From contig CM068551.1 in the NCBI GenBank assembly GCA_035048495.1, positions 20,276,248 through 20,340,247 of the forward strand: a stretch of 64,000 nucleotides of DNA, read 5' to 3'. The notes under the pieces are model-generated. The model was not told where the DNA came from, did no database searches, and saw only the letters and a list, made by a program, of their open reading frames with translations. Each line of letters starts with the position of its first letter. The stretch's first letter is position 1. The stretch is from Euptelea pleiosperma. Lineage: Eukaryota; Streptophyta; Magnoliopsida; Ranunculales; Eupteleaceae. The position numbers and the translations under genes were made by a program. Below are positions 35,226 through 46,600 of the stretch, piece by piece.

Positions 35226-35477
35226 TACTCGAGTCTTTTGGTTACAAGACACATCTAGGCGGGACGCAACTAAAATGCCAAAATTCTTGAAGGGGCAGGA
35301 TTTTTGAACCAGCGATCATGTGCCCAATGATCGTGCGCCACATATACCTATGGTTTTTAAAAGTAACTGTGGTCATATGTGGCACGGGATCATTGGATGC
35401 ATGATCGCTGTTTCAAAAAACCCCCACCGCTTCAAAACATTTCTCCTCTACGACCATACGAATATTTGAGCAAAACT

Positions 35478-35800
35478 TCACTGACCGGACACAATATGAG
35501 CCATGTGGGACAGTTTTTGGATGACACTACTGTATGGATGTTTGGCCAATCCCTAGGGGGATCTACAAACCAAAAATCAACCTGATTAGTATTTTCTAAG
35601 CGTTGAATTGGAGTCATTTTCATGGGTTGATTTTACCGTGGGAATTTGAGCATTATTGACCATTATTTGGGCACAAGATCCAAAGGTTTGAAATCACTAA
35701 TCAGGCTGACTCTTGGTCCTTAGGTCCACCTAGGGACTGACCAAACAGCCATACGGCCAACATCCTCTAAAAGTGTCCCACATGGCTCATATTGTGGGTG
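35478..35800. repeat. Foldback element (Pal family), copy 2
   Basis: Same arms as copy 1 (GAGCCATGTGGGACAG ... TGTCCCACATGGCTCA) with a centre around 35645. It lies 0.25 kb from copy 1 in the same orientation, though orientation is ambiguous because the element is palindromic. Confidence 0.8.
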
Positions 35801-36238
35801 GTCAAGGCTTGGTTGACCTTGGCCATCAGCGATATAGGGAACTTGAAGACCAAAAATCAGCCTGATTGGTGTTTAGTAACAGTTGGATTGTAATCTTTTT
35901 CATGAATGTTATTTACATTCGTGTTTCAATAATTATTTTGGGTACTGAGAATGGTTCGAAATCTTGGGATTGGAGGTTGGAACGGTGGGCTCTGATTCCG
36001 ATCCGGATTGGTCTGATCCAGAACGGGATCGGCCCATCTGAGACAAAGTGGGACTCCTATGTGAAACAGTGATATAGGGGGCGAGACAGAGCCTGGTTTG
36101 GATCGGATCGGTGGGCTCCGATCCAGAACAGGATCGGCCGAGACTTTGAATTCCAAAATTATTTTGTAGGCTTTCATCTCTGTTTTTTTGAGCTGCCGGC
36201 TCGAACAACTACACAGAGCAGGGAAAGGGAGAGCAGAG

Positions 36239-38538
36239 ATGCATTCTTCCATAAAGCAAACGGTGTCGTGGAGGAGTGTTGTTGCTCGTCTAAAGGGTAC
36301 TACAGCTCTCTCTTCCCTTCCGTCTCATAACAAAACTACCATTGATGAGGATTTCGTAAAAGATCGGTGTGAATGAGGAGCCATTACCCTTGATGAGACA
36401 TTAGGTTTATTCAATCGGATGATTGAAATACAACCCACGCCGTCGATTTTCGCTTTTAATACACTGTTAGGTGCCATCGCCAAGATGAAACAGTATTCAA
36501 CAGTGTTTGCTCTGTTTAAAATGATGGAATCAGCAGGAATTCAACCTAATGTTTATACACTTAACGTCTTGATCAATTGTTTCTGCTACTTGAACCAGGT
36601 GAATTTCGGTTTACCCCTTTTAGGAACCATTCCGCAACGTGGTTATGAATCAGATTCTGTAACTTTAAACACTCTGCTTAAGGGGTTCTTTATGGAAGAT
36701 AAAGTAGCACAATCGATAGAATTTTTCTTAAACAAAATAGTAAGAAATGCGTACCCATGTAATGAAGTCACTTGGAAAACTGTAATTAACAGGCTTTGCA
36801 GAACTGGGAACGCTTCAACGGCTCTTGGGTTGCTTAGGCTTATGGAAAAAGGAAGATGTACGCCTTGTATAATAGATTATAATATGATCATTGATAGTCT
36901 TTGCAAGAACAGAAGTAAATGAAGCCTTGAATCTCTTCTCGGAAATGATCGGTAAAAGCATTGTGCCAGATGTCATCACTTACAACTCTTTAATTCACTG
37001 CTTATGCAATTTAGGCCGGTGGAAAGAAGCTGCAAGCTTTTTTGACGACATGGTGGATCGTGGAATTTCACCAGATGTGATAACCTTCAACTTTCTGATT
37101 GATTCTCTTTGCCAAGAAGGGAGAATTGCGGAAGCATGTGTCCTGTTTGAAAAAATGATTCAAAGAGGTTATAAGCCTGATATTGTCGCGTACAATTCTT
37201 TGATTCACGGCCTATGCAGTTCAGGTCAATGGAAAGAAGCCACTAGGTTGTTCAATGATATGGTGGATCAGGGAATCTCACCAAGTATAGTTACTTTCAA
37301 CATTCTAGTGTTTGCTTTTTGCAAAGATAGGAGAACTGCTGAAGCACATGCCTTGTTAGAAGCAATGATTCAAAGAGGTGAAAAGCCTGATGTTTACACC
37401 TACAATTCTTTAATTCATGGCCTATGCAATTCAGGTCAGTGGAAAGTAGCCACAAGGTTGTTAGAAGCAATGATTCAAAGGGGTGAAAAGCCTGACGTTT
37501 ACACCTATAATTCTTTAATTCATGGCCTCTGTAGTTTAGATCAGTGGAAAGAAGCCTCAAGGTTGTTTAATAAAATGGTGGAAAGGGGGATCTCACCGGA
37601 TGTAGTTACCTTCACCTCATTGGTAAGTGCTCTTTGCAGAGAAGGGATGGCCAAAGAAGCTCATGGATTATTAGAAGTAATGCTTCAAAGAGGTGAGGAG
37701 CCTAACACTACTACGTATAATGCATTGATGGATGGATATTGTTTGCGAGGACAAATGAACAAGGCATTAAAAGTCTTTGATTCCATGGTGGGTAGGAATC
37801 ACAAGCCTGATGTTGTTAGCTATAGCATATTGATCAATGGCTATTGCAAGACTAAGAGGTTGGATGAGGCCATGAAACTCTTTGGAGAAATGCGTCACGC
37901 GGGATTTACTCCCAACACTATTACCTACAACACCCTTATAGGTGGGCTATGCAAGGTTGGGAGAGTTGTGGATGCAAAAGAGCTTTTCAGTGAGATGCAA
38001 GCTCGTGGCCAAAGTCCAGATCTCTTCACGTATGGTATACTGTTGGATGGCCTATGCATAAATGACTGTTTTGCTGAGGCAATGCAACTCTTTCATGTGA
38101 TAGAAAGCAGCGGATTGAAACCTGATAATGCAATTTACAACATTCTCATTTACAATATGTGCAAAACTGGGAAACTAAAGGTGGCGAGGGAACTCTTTTG
38201 CAGTCTCTCTGCCAAAAAATTGCGGCCTGACATCAAAACATATAACATAATGATCACTGGCATCTGCAAAAAAGGGTCATTGAAGGAAGCCAAATATCTG
38301 TTCTTGGAAATGAAAGATAGGGGTCCTCCACCAAATGACCTCACTTTCAATATCATGGTTCAAGGATTTCTTAGAAAGAATGAGACACATGGCAATACAA
38401 ATTCTTGGTGAAATGGTTGAGAGGGGTTTCTTACCAAATGATTACACCACATCTATGATTGTAGATTTGCTCATAATGGATGGACCAGATCGCGAATGTC
38501 TTGAAATGCTTCGCAAATATTTGCCAAATGACAAATGA
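36239..38538 (+). pseudogene. P-class PPR protein, Rf-like (RFL), broken
   Basis: Starts MHSSIKQTVSWRSVVARLKG, a Ser/Arg-rich mitochondrial-type presequence. An in-frame TGA at 36374-36376 is followed without frame change by GAITLDETLGLFNRM and the PPR array. A shift near 36903 (after SLCKNR) moves to the next frame, which runs about 500 codons of near-perfect 35-residue P-type PPRs. A second shift near 38388 (after RKNETH) recovers MAIQILGEMVERGF, ending at 38536-38538. Repeats alternate 'MVDRGISPDVVTF' and 'MIQRGEKPDVYTY' types, as in restorer-of-fertility-like genes. About 16-18 repeats in all. RFL proteins bind organellar RNA in mitochondria. Three lesions make it a probable recent pseudogene, or sequencing error if all three are false. 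Confidence 0.9.
37353..37562 (+). repeat. Recent tandem duplication of one PPR repeat (105-bp unit)
   Basis: Units beginning ttgttagaagcaatgattca occur at 37353 and 37458, exactly 105 bp (35 codons) apart, and are nearly identical. Frame is preserved. Confidence 0.9.
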
Positions 38539-39300
38539 GTTTGAGGATTATCTAATGTATACTAGCAATCAGTTTGACACGCAACATTGGGAGAGAACAA
38601 CAAAACCATGACAAGGAACAGAGGTAAGTTATCTCCGTCCCAAATGAGACATTATCTTGTGAATCAAAAAAGTGCACATATAATATTAAAGAAATAGAAA
38701 TTCGTTCCTTGGAGTATGTTCTGTTGAATTATTCTCTATTACAACTGAAGTTACCTTCACTAATTTACCTTTATATAAATACGTTTCACTAAGATGTGTC
38801 ATGTTCTGTTGATGTTCTACCCAAGTTTATCTCAGCACCAGGAGTTCCAAACTTTATAGTAGATTAGTAGCTCTCGGTGCTGGACTATCCTATGTTACAA
38901 GAACACTTCAATTTGAAGTGTAAAATGCCATACCCATGGTTAGAAATCATCTCTTAATTTGGTGCTTGCACTATGCTTCTTAGAGTTGGCAGATTCTCAT
39001 CCATCAGCCTGCACGAAAGACACACCTGACTTCATGTGGAGGTGTAGGTTTATATGTTTTGTGTTGCAGGCTCAATAGTTCTCTTGCACCAACTGGAAGT
39101 GTACAAGTTAGCTCTAGAAGTCAACCACTATGATTTCAAAGGAAGGTACATACAAACACTAGCATCCTTATCAACTATGGTTGAGAGGTCCCTAGGGAAA
39201 TCTGATGGATACATGAGTAGTTCAGAATCTACATATGATAAGTTTGGCTAAATTCTTGTTTGTGCTGGCAATATTGGGTAAATCCCATGCTGTATATGTC
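38539..39300. other. 3' flank of the PPR pseudogene
   Basis: No gene or clear transposon seen. The first stretch may be a former 3' UTR. Confidence 0.4.
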
Positions 39301-39325
39301 ACAGTCTACAACTACAACCCACACG

Positions 39326-39400
39326 GGGGTGGCGTAATTGGTAACACGCTGGGTGGGCATTGCCCAGGTTGTGGGATCGATTCTGCCCTTCGGACTACCC
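39326..39400 (+). mobile_element. SINE-like tRNA-derived head (candidate)
   Basis: TGGCGTAATTGG (39330-39341) resembles a pol III A box. GGGATCGATTC (39373-39383) resembles a B box, about 31 bp downstream. This spacing and the surrounding '...ggtaacacgctgg...' are tRNA-like. The tail is unclear because it runs into a foldback-family fragment (about 39430-39640). Confidence 0.4.
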
Positions 39401-39813
39401 TTGATGTTTGTGGTGTGCGGGTCACCACAGGCATCCTCTGGGCACGGCCATCTCAACCTGATCGATTATCTCTAGCCATAGATTTTAGTACTTTTTAGGA
39501 TTGATTATAGCCACTGGATTCAAGCATGTTTTTTTGGGTAGTAAATCCAATGGCTAGAAATCATCAATCAAGCTGATTTTTAGTGTGCTTATCCACCAAT
39601 AGGTAGGCTGAACATCCGCACAGTCATTAGGCCCAAAAAATGATCTATATATGGTCGCGCGAATCCTCTACATGGACTGCAACGGGACTAGGGGAGTCAT
39701 CTGCATCTTTGATTGTCATGAATAGTTGCTAAATAAGATTTTCTACTACATAGAAAGTTGAAAATTTTAATTAATACCATACGCATTATAAAATAGAAAA
39801 GGACCAGGCTCGA

Positions 39814-39968
39814 GGGACTAGTCTTTTTGCACTTGACTTTTCACTCGTGCTCTCAGCCGTGGATTTCGAGAATCCAACGGTGGTTGCTGGATTCTCGGAA
39901 TCCACATCCAAGAACTCTAGCGTGGATTCAGCGAGCACGAGTGAAAAGAGTGCAAAAAGTGAGTCCCC
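39814..39968. repeat. Small foldback MITE, about 155 bp
   Basis: GGGACTAGTCTTTTTGCAC...TTTTCACTCGTGCTC on the left is matched by GAGCACGAGTGAAAA...GTGCAAAAAGTGAGTCCC on the right. A second internal inversion (TTTCGAGAATCCA / TGGATTCTCGGAA) tops the hairpin. Confidence 0.8.
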
Positions 39969-40265
39969 TAATCCGACCCATATAAAAAAGGCCTTGTTTG
40001 GAGTTTTCTCCTTAGGCCTCAACTTGCATCGAGATGGCTCCGCCTCCAGGAGTAGTCCCGCTTGAGCTGAGCCCGAAGGGACCAACGGCAGTAGGGTGGG
40101 GACACCCACTTACAAAAAAAAAGACGTAGTCTCTCTCAGAACTCTTCCCTAGAAGCACAAGCAGGACTGTGTTGTACCAAAAACATGAAAGAAAAATTTT
40201 CTTATGCAGTTTCCTCTCATTTGCAGTGTCACCGGTGTCAAGAAAACAGCATAAAATTTTGCTGC

Positions 40266-40628
40266 TAAGGCTCCGTATGGTGATCAATAAAAAGGTTTTA
40301 CAGAAACAGGATTTGTATGTAAAAAAGTGTTTTAACACAAAAAAGTTTTATGACATTTAGGCTCTTTATGGCGATAAGAAAAAGTTTTACAGAAAAAAGG
40401 ATTTGTATTTTAAGAAGTAGATACAGAAAAAGTTTTATGAAATATATATGCAAATATCATTTTTTTGAAAATTTATTCAGATCAACCATACAGAGCCTAT
40501 ATGCAAAAATCATTTCTAGAAAACTTGTTCAGGGCAAGCATATGGTGATCAAGAAAAAGTTTTACAGAAAAAGGATTTGTATGTTAAAAGTGTTGATACA
40601 GAAAAAGTTTTATGAAATTTGTATGTTA
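40266..40628 (+). repeat. Direct repeat of about 92 bp, three copies
   Basis: Copies at about 40266, 40358 and 40537 share 'atggtgatcaagaaaaagtt', 'ttacagaaaaaggatttgta' and 'gatacagaaaaagttttatg'. The first two are adjacent and the third is about 90 bp further on. Inverted GGCTCCGTATGGTGATC / GATCAACCATACAGAGCC bracket the first two, suggesting a MITE origin. Confidence 0.75.
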
Positions 40629-40712
40629 AAATTGAGAACTTTTCTCCACAATTTCAACTGTCCAATGGCCATGGTTGAAGATCACTGATATATAATATAC
40701 AACGAAGCTTTA

Positions 40713-41128
40713 GGGGGTGTTTGGATCGCCATTTTTAGACTTGAAAAAGTCTTTTTTTCCAGCCACAAGACTTTTTCCAAAATAATAGATTGTTTGAATG
40801 ACCATTTTTTAAAAAGTATTTATTCTCTAAAAAGATATTTTTGAAGCCAAAAAGTCTTTTTATAAAAAGTACCTGAAATCTGTTTTTCAAGTAAAAAAAG
40901 ACTTTTCAAAATTTTGCCATCTCAATGAACATAATAAACAAAGAAACAGTTTATGATAGAAGTCCCCTTCCAAAAAAACTGAAGACATATCGGTGGGGCC
41001 AACTAAAAGAAGATAAAGACATTTTGCATTAATGACGATCCAAACAACCATTTTAAGAAAAATATATTTTCAGAAAAGTCATTTTTCTAAAATAAATATT
41101 TTTTGAAAAATGACAATCCAAACACCCC
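40713..41128. mobile_element. Tourist-like MITE (PIF/Harbinger)
   Basis: Ends GGGGGTGTTTGGATCGCCAT and the complement of GGGGTGTTTGGATTGTCAT are flanked by TTA on each side (40710-40712 and 41129-41131). 416 bp, no ORF, with AAAAAGTCTTTTT-type subterminal repeats. Confidence 0.88.
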
Positions 41129-41961
41129 TTATTTTCCTTTTTTAAGTTAAATCCAGGTAATACAAACTATAAGCAGACTTAGGTTAGGCCCTGATTGATT
41201 TACAATTTAGGTTTAACAACATATACTCACATCCAAGATGTACATGTTGCCATGAAGTTAATGATTTGATCCAACCAGTCCGAATGTTGGCCCACCCCTT
41301 GGATTGATCACAGCCGAAGATTAGTATCGTTTCAAGCAGTCCTTACCATCTGACGATGGATAGGATCACTCAATCAGCAACAAGGCGAGAGGACTCACAT
41401 AAGTCTTAACAGAAACAATTTTGCCACTAATATTCAGGTAATTTAATATCAAACAGCCCATGATCATCATACGCTGTCCTTGTCATGGTTTTCAATTATT
41501 AAAAAAAAATCATTATAAGCTGTCCTTGAACACTCCAAACGGAAAACAGCCATAAAACAGAAGAGGTAAAGGTTTCCATAAAATACCAAACCAGTAACTA
41601 CAAAAAATCACAATATCATGTCATATTATTAAGGTCACAATCAAGATAAGCAAGCGGAAAAAAATGGCATCATTGAAAGGGAACAAGTACACGAATCAGA
41701 GTAATTGAAGAGGAAGGTAGATCAGCTAAAGGAGTACGTGAGAAGAAAAGGAAAAAGCTTACTAGGCTCATAGGGTTCATCTAATGTACAGAAGAAACCT
41801 TCCATTATAGCTTTTCTAATTAATAGCAAACAGCTGAAACCTGACATCTCGGTAAATCACTACAAATGCCTCCACAAAATTATCTGGTCTCTTTCCAGGT
41901 GAGTCTGCCCTAATCTTGATGCTACCTTGAAGATGACCGATCGATCAAATCTTCATCTTCC

Positions 41962-42141
41962 TTAATAACCATAGTTGGTCCCATATACTGAACCATACCC
42001 TCCTGCATTGTGGCCTGAGTGTCCAGTGTTGGATGGGGGAGATGAATACATCGAACCTTGAGTAGGATAAGAATTGTAACCCGGGTCGGCGGATCCACCA
42101 ACTGAGTTCTGTGTTGGAACCGCAGCTTCAGCCATGAAATT
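41962..42141 (-). CDS. PEP: KH protein exon 6 (C-terminus)
   Basis: Acceptor TCTGTGCAG, reads [20 protein letters not shown]...[10 protein letters not shown], stop. 59 residues. Phase and sequence fit the PEPPER tail. Confidence 0.92.
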   Translation of the reverse strand, partial: NFMAEAAVPTQNSVGGSADPGYNSYPTQGSMYSSPPSNTGHSGHNAGGYGSVYGTNYGY

Positions 42142-43616
42142 CTGCACAGAAGAAAAATGGATTTCATCAGCAGATACTAAAAGACCGCAAAGTGTAATGC
42201 TGGAAAAGCAGCAGCAACATCTCAAAAGGAATATTTTATTATTTTTGATATATCTCAAAAGGAATATTTTATTATTTTTGATATATCTCAAAGGAATATT
42301 AATTTTGGGTGATGCCGGAGTCGATTGGAGTTCTATTGGGTGGCTGGCCCAAGATCAACCTATCAACAAGGGGGAAGATCTTGTGGAGAATGATACCATT
42401 TGCGATTATTTGGGGGATCTGGTTGGAAAGAAATAAACGGATATTCAAAGGAGAAGAAGGCTCTTTACAGGATACCATCATTAGTATTAAGGCCTCCTTG
42501 CGTAGCTGGGGTAGTATCTCATCAGAACTGAGAGGGATTTTCTTTTCGGATATGGTTTTTAGATTTAAAGCTTTGTTGGCTCCATAGTTGGTTTATTGTT
42601 GAGCCACTTTTGTTTTCTTCTTGTACTTCGAGATCTTCTCGATCTCCTTTTAGTTTTAATATATTTTCTCTTGACTAATAAAAAAAATAAAAAAATAAAA
42701 GGAGACTGAGAAAGAAGGAAGAAACACTCGTAAACAAAAAGGAACTCAATTTTGTTCTAAACCAGGTATAAGGCAAACAAGATATTGCAATAGCTATAAC
42801 GCCAAAATATTTCAAGCTGAATGAACATGGACATACAAGATAATATATGTATCAGTCACTCAATGGAAATAGAAAAGTAATGACATGGGACGCAGTCATA
42901 TAAATCACAGCAGTGAAAATATGCAAAGCAGGGGGTTTATTAAGAATTTCAAGGGAAAGGAAGTATGCCTGTATCAACTGCTGAGCAGCTTGGACTTGAG
43001 AAGCAGTTCCATTGATCTCAACGGTCATTTCCCCAGGCACGCCCCTTGTTTCCTGTATTGTAATGGTTGCCCCACTGGCTCGCCGAATATAGCTAATACT
43101 CGCACCCGCTGTTCCAATTACTGCATCGGCATAGGAGAGCGGAATTTGAATATGCTGTGTGACCTGCAGATGGCAAAACTTCAATAGTAAATTTGAGTGT
43201 AGGCTCAATTCAACTCAGGGGGAGTTGATGAGGAATAATAAACCCTCTTATTTATTTCTGTACTCAAATGAAAACATCTACCGCCAAGAAGATTGGCTGC
43301 CATGGCAGTTGGATAGGGTTGTCAACGAATATTATCCAATAATATCCAATTATTGGGATACAGATTCGAATTTTCGACTATCCATCGACACCCCTGTTGT
43401 TGGAGCAGCAAATTTTTGACTTACGAACTAACTAAACACTGTACATTCACTTAAATAGAAGTGCCAATGATAAAGTGGACTCGCTAATCAAAGAAGGCAT
43501 GAAGTTTTATGCTTATTGGAATATATCTTCCGCTTCCGTTCTCTTTAATAATTTTGCTAAGTTTCCCTTCTCTTTAATAATAATTGTTCTTACTGACCAA
43601 TGTGTGTCACTGTGTT

Positions 43617-43647
<31 letters not shown>

Positions 43648-46600
43648 AGGTACTTGTGTGATGATTGTTTGTGCTGGCTGCGCATTGGTTGAAGAATTAA
43701 ACCCCATTGGCGCATCTCTTCCATACATTGATAGACCCTGGTGGGGCTGTTTGTCCATAGGCGGAAGGTCAGCTGGTGGATAATAATTATCATGTTGCCG
43801 TGGAGGTGGCATGTATTGAGGATTCGCTCCGAAACCAGGACCACCGCCAGCATTTGGTGGAAAACCTTGAGGTGGTCCCCAGGACTGGTGTGGTGGCATG
43901 TTCTGCTCCATTTGGGAATTTGGCATTTGCATCTGCCAGAGAAAGATTCTGATAATTCACTAAAACTGAATGATTTCATTTGGTCAAGATGTAATTAAAA
44001 CACAGAACTTGGGGATCCAACTGAAGTTCACTTGTAAAACCCATGATACCAAAGGGATGGATGAAAGCAGACTTACATGCATTTCAAATAATCCAATTAC
44101 ACTCCTGTCAACCAAAAACTTCCTCAGATGAGATGAAATTAGTTCAACCGCTTTGTGCACACCTGTGGGCTCCCCTTGTATCTCAACAACTCTGTCATCA
44201 TGCAGAGCAAAAACAGGTAGATCCTCTGCAACAATTCAAAACAAGAATGTGAGTGAGAGAGAGAATATAAGGCTGATATCATCTAATAGTGTTAAAAAGC
44301 CAGATTGGATACTCATGCATAGAAGCGCACACTCTGCAAACAAGCAGAGCATTTATAGATTTCTTCCACATTACTGCATGAGGTTGCAGTAGCGAGCATG
44401 GAAAATCTTGAGAATGCTTACAATAAACAGAATTAGTCATTGCTTCTTAAGAACACCTGGCAAGGTGACGTTCTTCTTTTTTAGGTAGAGTTGAGAATGA
44501 ATAAGATGGTTATGTAGTCGAAAAGATTGCAAATGTCTGTAACTAGGAGTCCAAAGGGTTTCTATGCTTGCAGAAGCCTAAAAATTAAAACTCATATATT
44601 GGTGCCCCTACCCCTTGGGGGATTGCCACTTTTCCACTATGCTCTTGATTTACAAGTTCCAGGACAACAGAGTAGAATCAAGCTTCAGAAATAAAAACAG
44701 ATTCAATTATAAAGATCGCAGAGTAATAAGCATAAATGACAAACAAATCCAATTCTCTGGTACGAGATATCTAAACCACAAGCATATTGGCTCCAAAGTC
44801 ATGCCAAAGTTTGAAATAAAGCAGAAATGTCACTTTAATCTGTTTTATAGATGAACCCAGTATGTAAATTTATAGAGCTCAATAATGAACACACAATTTA
44901 TAACTTTGCAAGCAGATAGAAGGGAAGGTATATGTGATACTGTTTACCCAATCCCCATCGATTACATCAAATCTCAATATGTGGCTTTTCTATATTTCGT
45001 TAATGACAGACTACATGAATATCGAGCTATTTACAGCATTTGACAGAAAAAGAGTTTCCCACATCAGCTAACCAAGGATGAATGTCTCAAAATAGCAAAT
45101 TTATGAAAATAGATTCCTCGACTGACACAAAATGGGCTGGAGGTTTAGGGTACAACCCATGGTGACCAGCTAATGTCAGTGATGGAATGAGGGGGGTAGT
45201 TAGACGTAGGCCATCACTTTCTATCACATGCTTAGAGAAGTAAATTGAATAATGAGTTCTTCAGCCAAAAGTGGTGGCAAGAGAGACTTTTTGCATGTAA
45301 TGAAATCTCTTCCCTAATCTGTGTATTCTTCTTTGTTATCAATATGATAGTTTTTCGTTACTTATTAGAGACATGAAGATAATGACTTGTGCAGACCAAC
45401 CCAACACTGGGAACCTGCAAAAGTAATACTTTTGTAAAAGATGTGGCTATGTATTAGCACTTAATCTACCCATCTGCAAACTATTACAAAAAATAAATAA
45501 AATAAGAAGATATATCACCACCAACGAAATTGTTACCCTGAAGAGCATAAGGATGGATCAAAGCAATATTATAATGTGAGAAGTGTACAAGAAAAAGCTA
45601 ATGAAGAAACAAACTGAAGTGGATAGAAATGATATTTTCAAGAAGCAAGAATCAAATAGTTTTGAACAAAATAGAATGATTTGAAGAACACCTGATCCAA
45701 GCACTCGAACAATACAATTTGAAGCTTCTTGAATAGATTTTATGGTCGCTCCCTGTCTTCCAATCAAGCTTCCAGCTTGTGTAGCTGCCACTAGTAGCCG
45801 TGATGAAATCGTGCCACCAGTACTTGGTGGAGCATGAGAAAGATCACCATCTAAACCATCAACAATGCGTTTATGAACCCTCAACAGACCATCCACTGCA
45901 GGAGGAATAGAAGCATCCGGCTCTTCTTTCGCTGAAATCATTACCTTTTAAAAAACAACAAAAAATGAACAAACATTGCCCAGTAGGAAGTGATAAGTAA
46001 AGTCAGCAACAATACCAATTCTTTATCCTCAAATGCATAGATACCTAGTATTAGTAATAGAGCAAACAGATGGAGTAGTTATGACTCATTTTCCTGTGAC
46101 TATATGAAGCTCAAAACTAACACATTTATTTTGATTGTTGCCTAAGGGCATTGGCTTACCTAGATCATGATAACCAAGGACAACTTTTTACTATGCTTGA
46201 TGAAAGAGAAATACAGGATGCAAGCAGCAATTTCTTTTTTTTTTTTTTTCCAATGAACAAGCTGGGTTCAAACACAAGATCTCACGGTTACAAATAATGC
46301 TATTACTTGTGGAAAGACCACTGTTAAACAAATACTCTCCTGGACAAACTTCAATGACACATCATTTCCTTTGCAAGACACAAGCACAATAACAACAAAT
46401 GTTTAGGTGTGCAATAACAGACATATTCAGGTTTCCATCATTTATGCATCAAATTGAGCATCATGTATAGCTACTTCACTTTTCACATTTTCTCTTCTTT
46501 TTTCTCTCTCGCTTCTGGGGAGAGAGGGATGTAAGGGAAGTGAATTCCCAACATATTAAGTATCCCTGTGTGCATCCATTTTTGGCCAACAAGTTGGGTT

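Noticed and set aside
35980..36130. Possible MITE with repeated 'gatccagaacaggatcgg' motifs
   Set aside because: The motif occurs twice, but no inverted termini or target duplication could be placed.
39235..39498. Small secreted protein starting with a signal-peptide-like segment
   Set aside because: The ORF runs through the tRNA-like SINE head and a foldback fragment. The composition after the first 20 residues is not protein-like.
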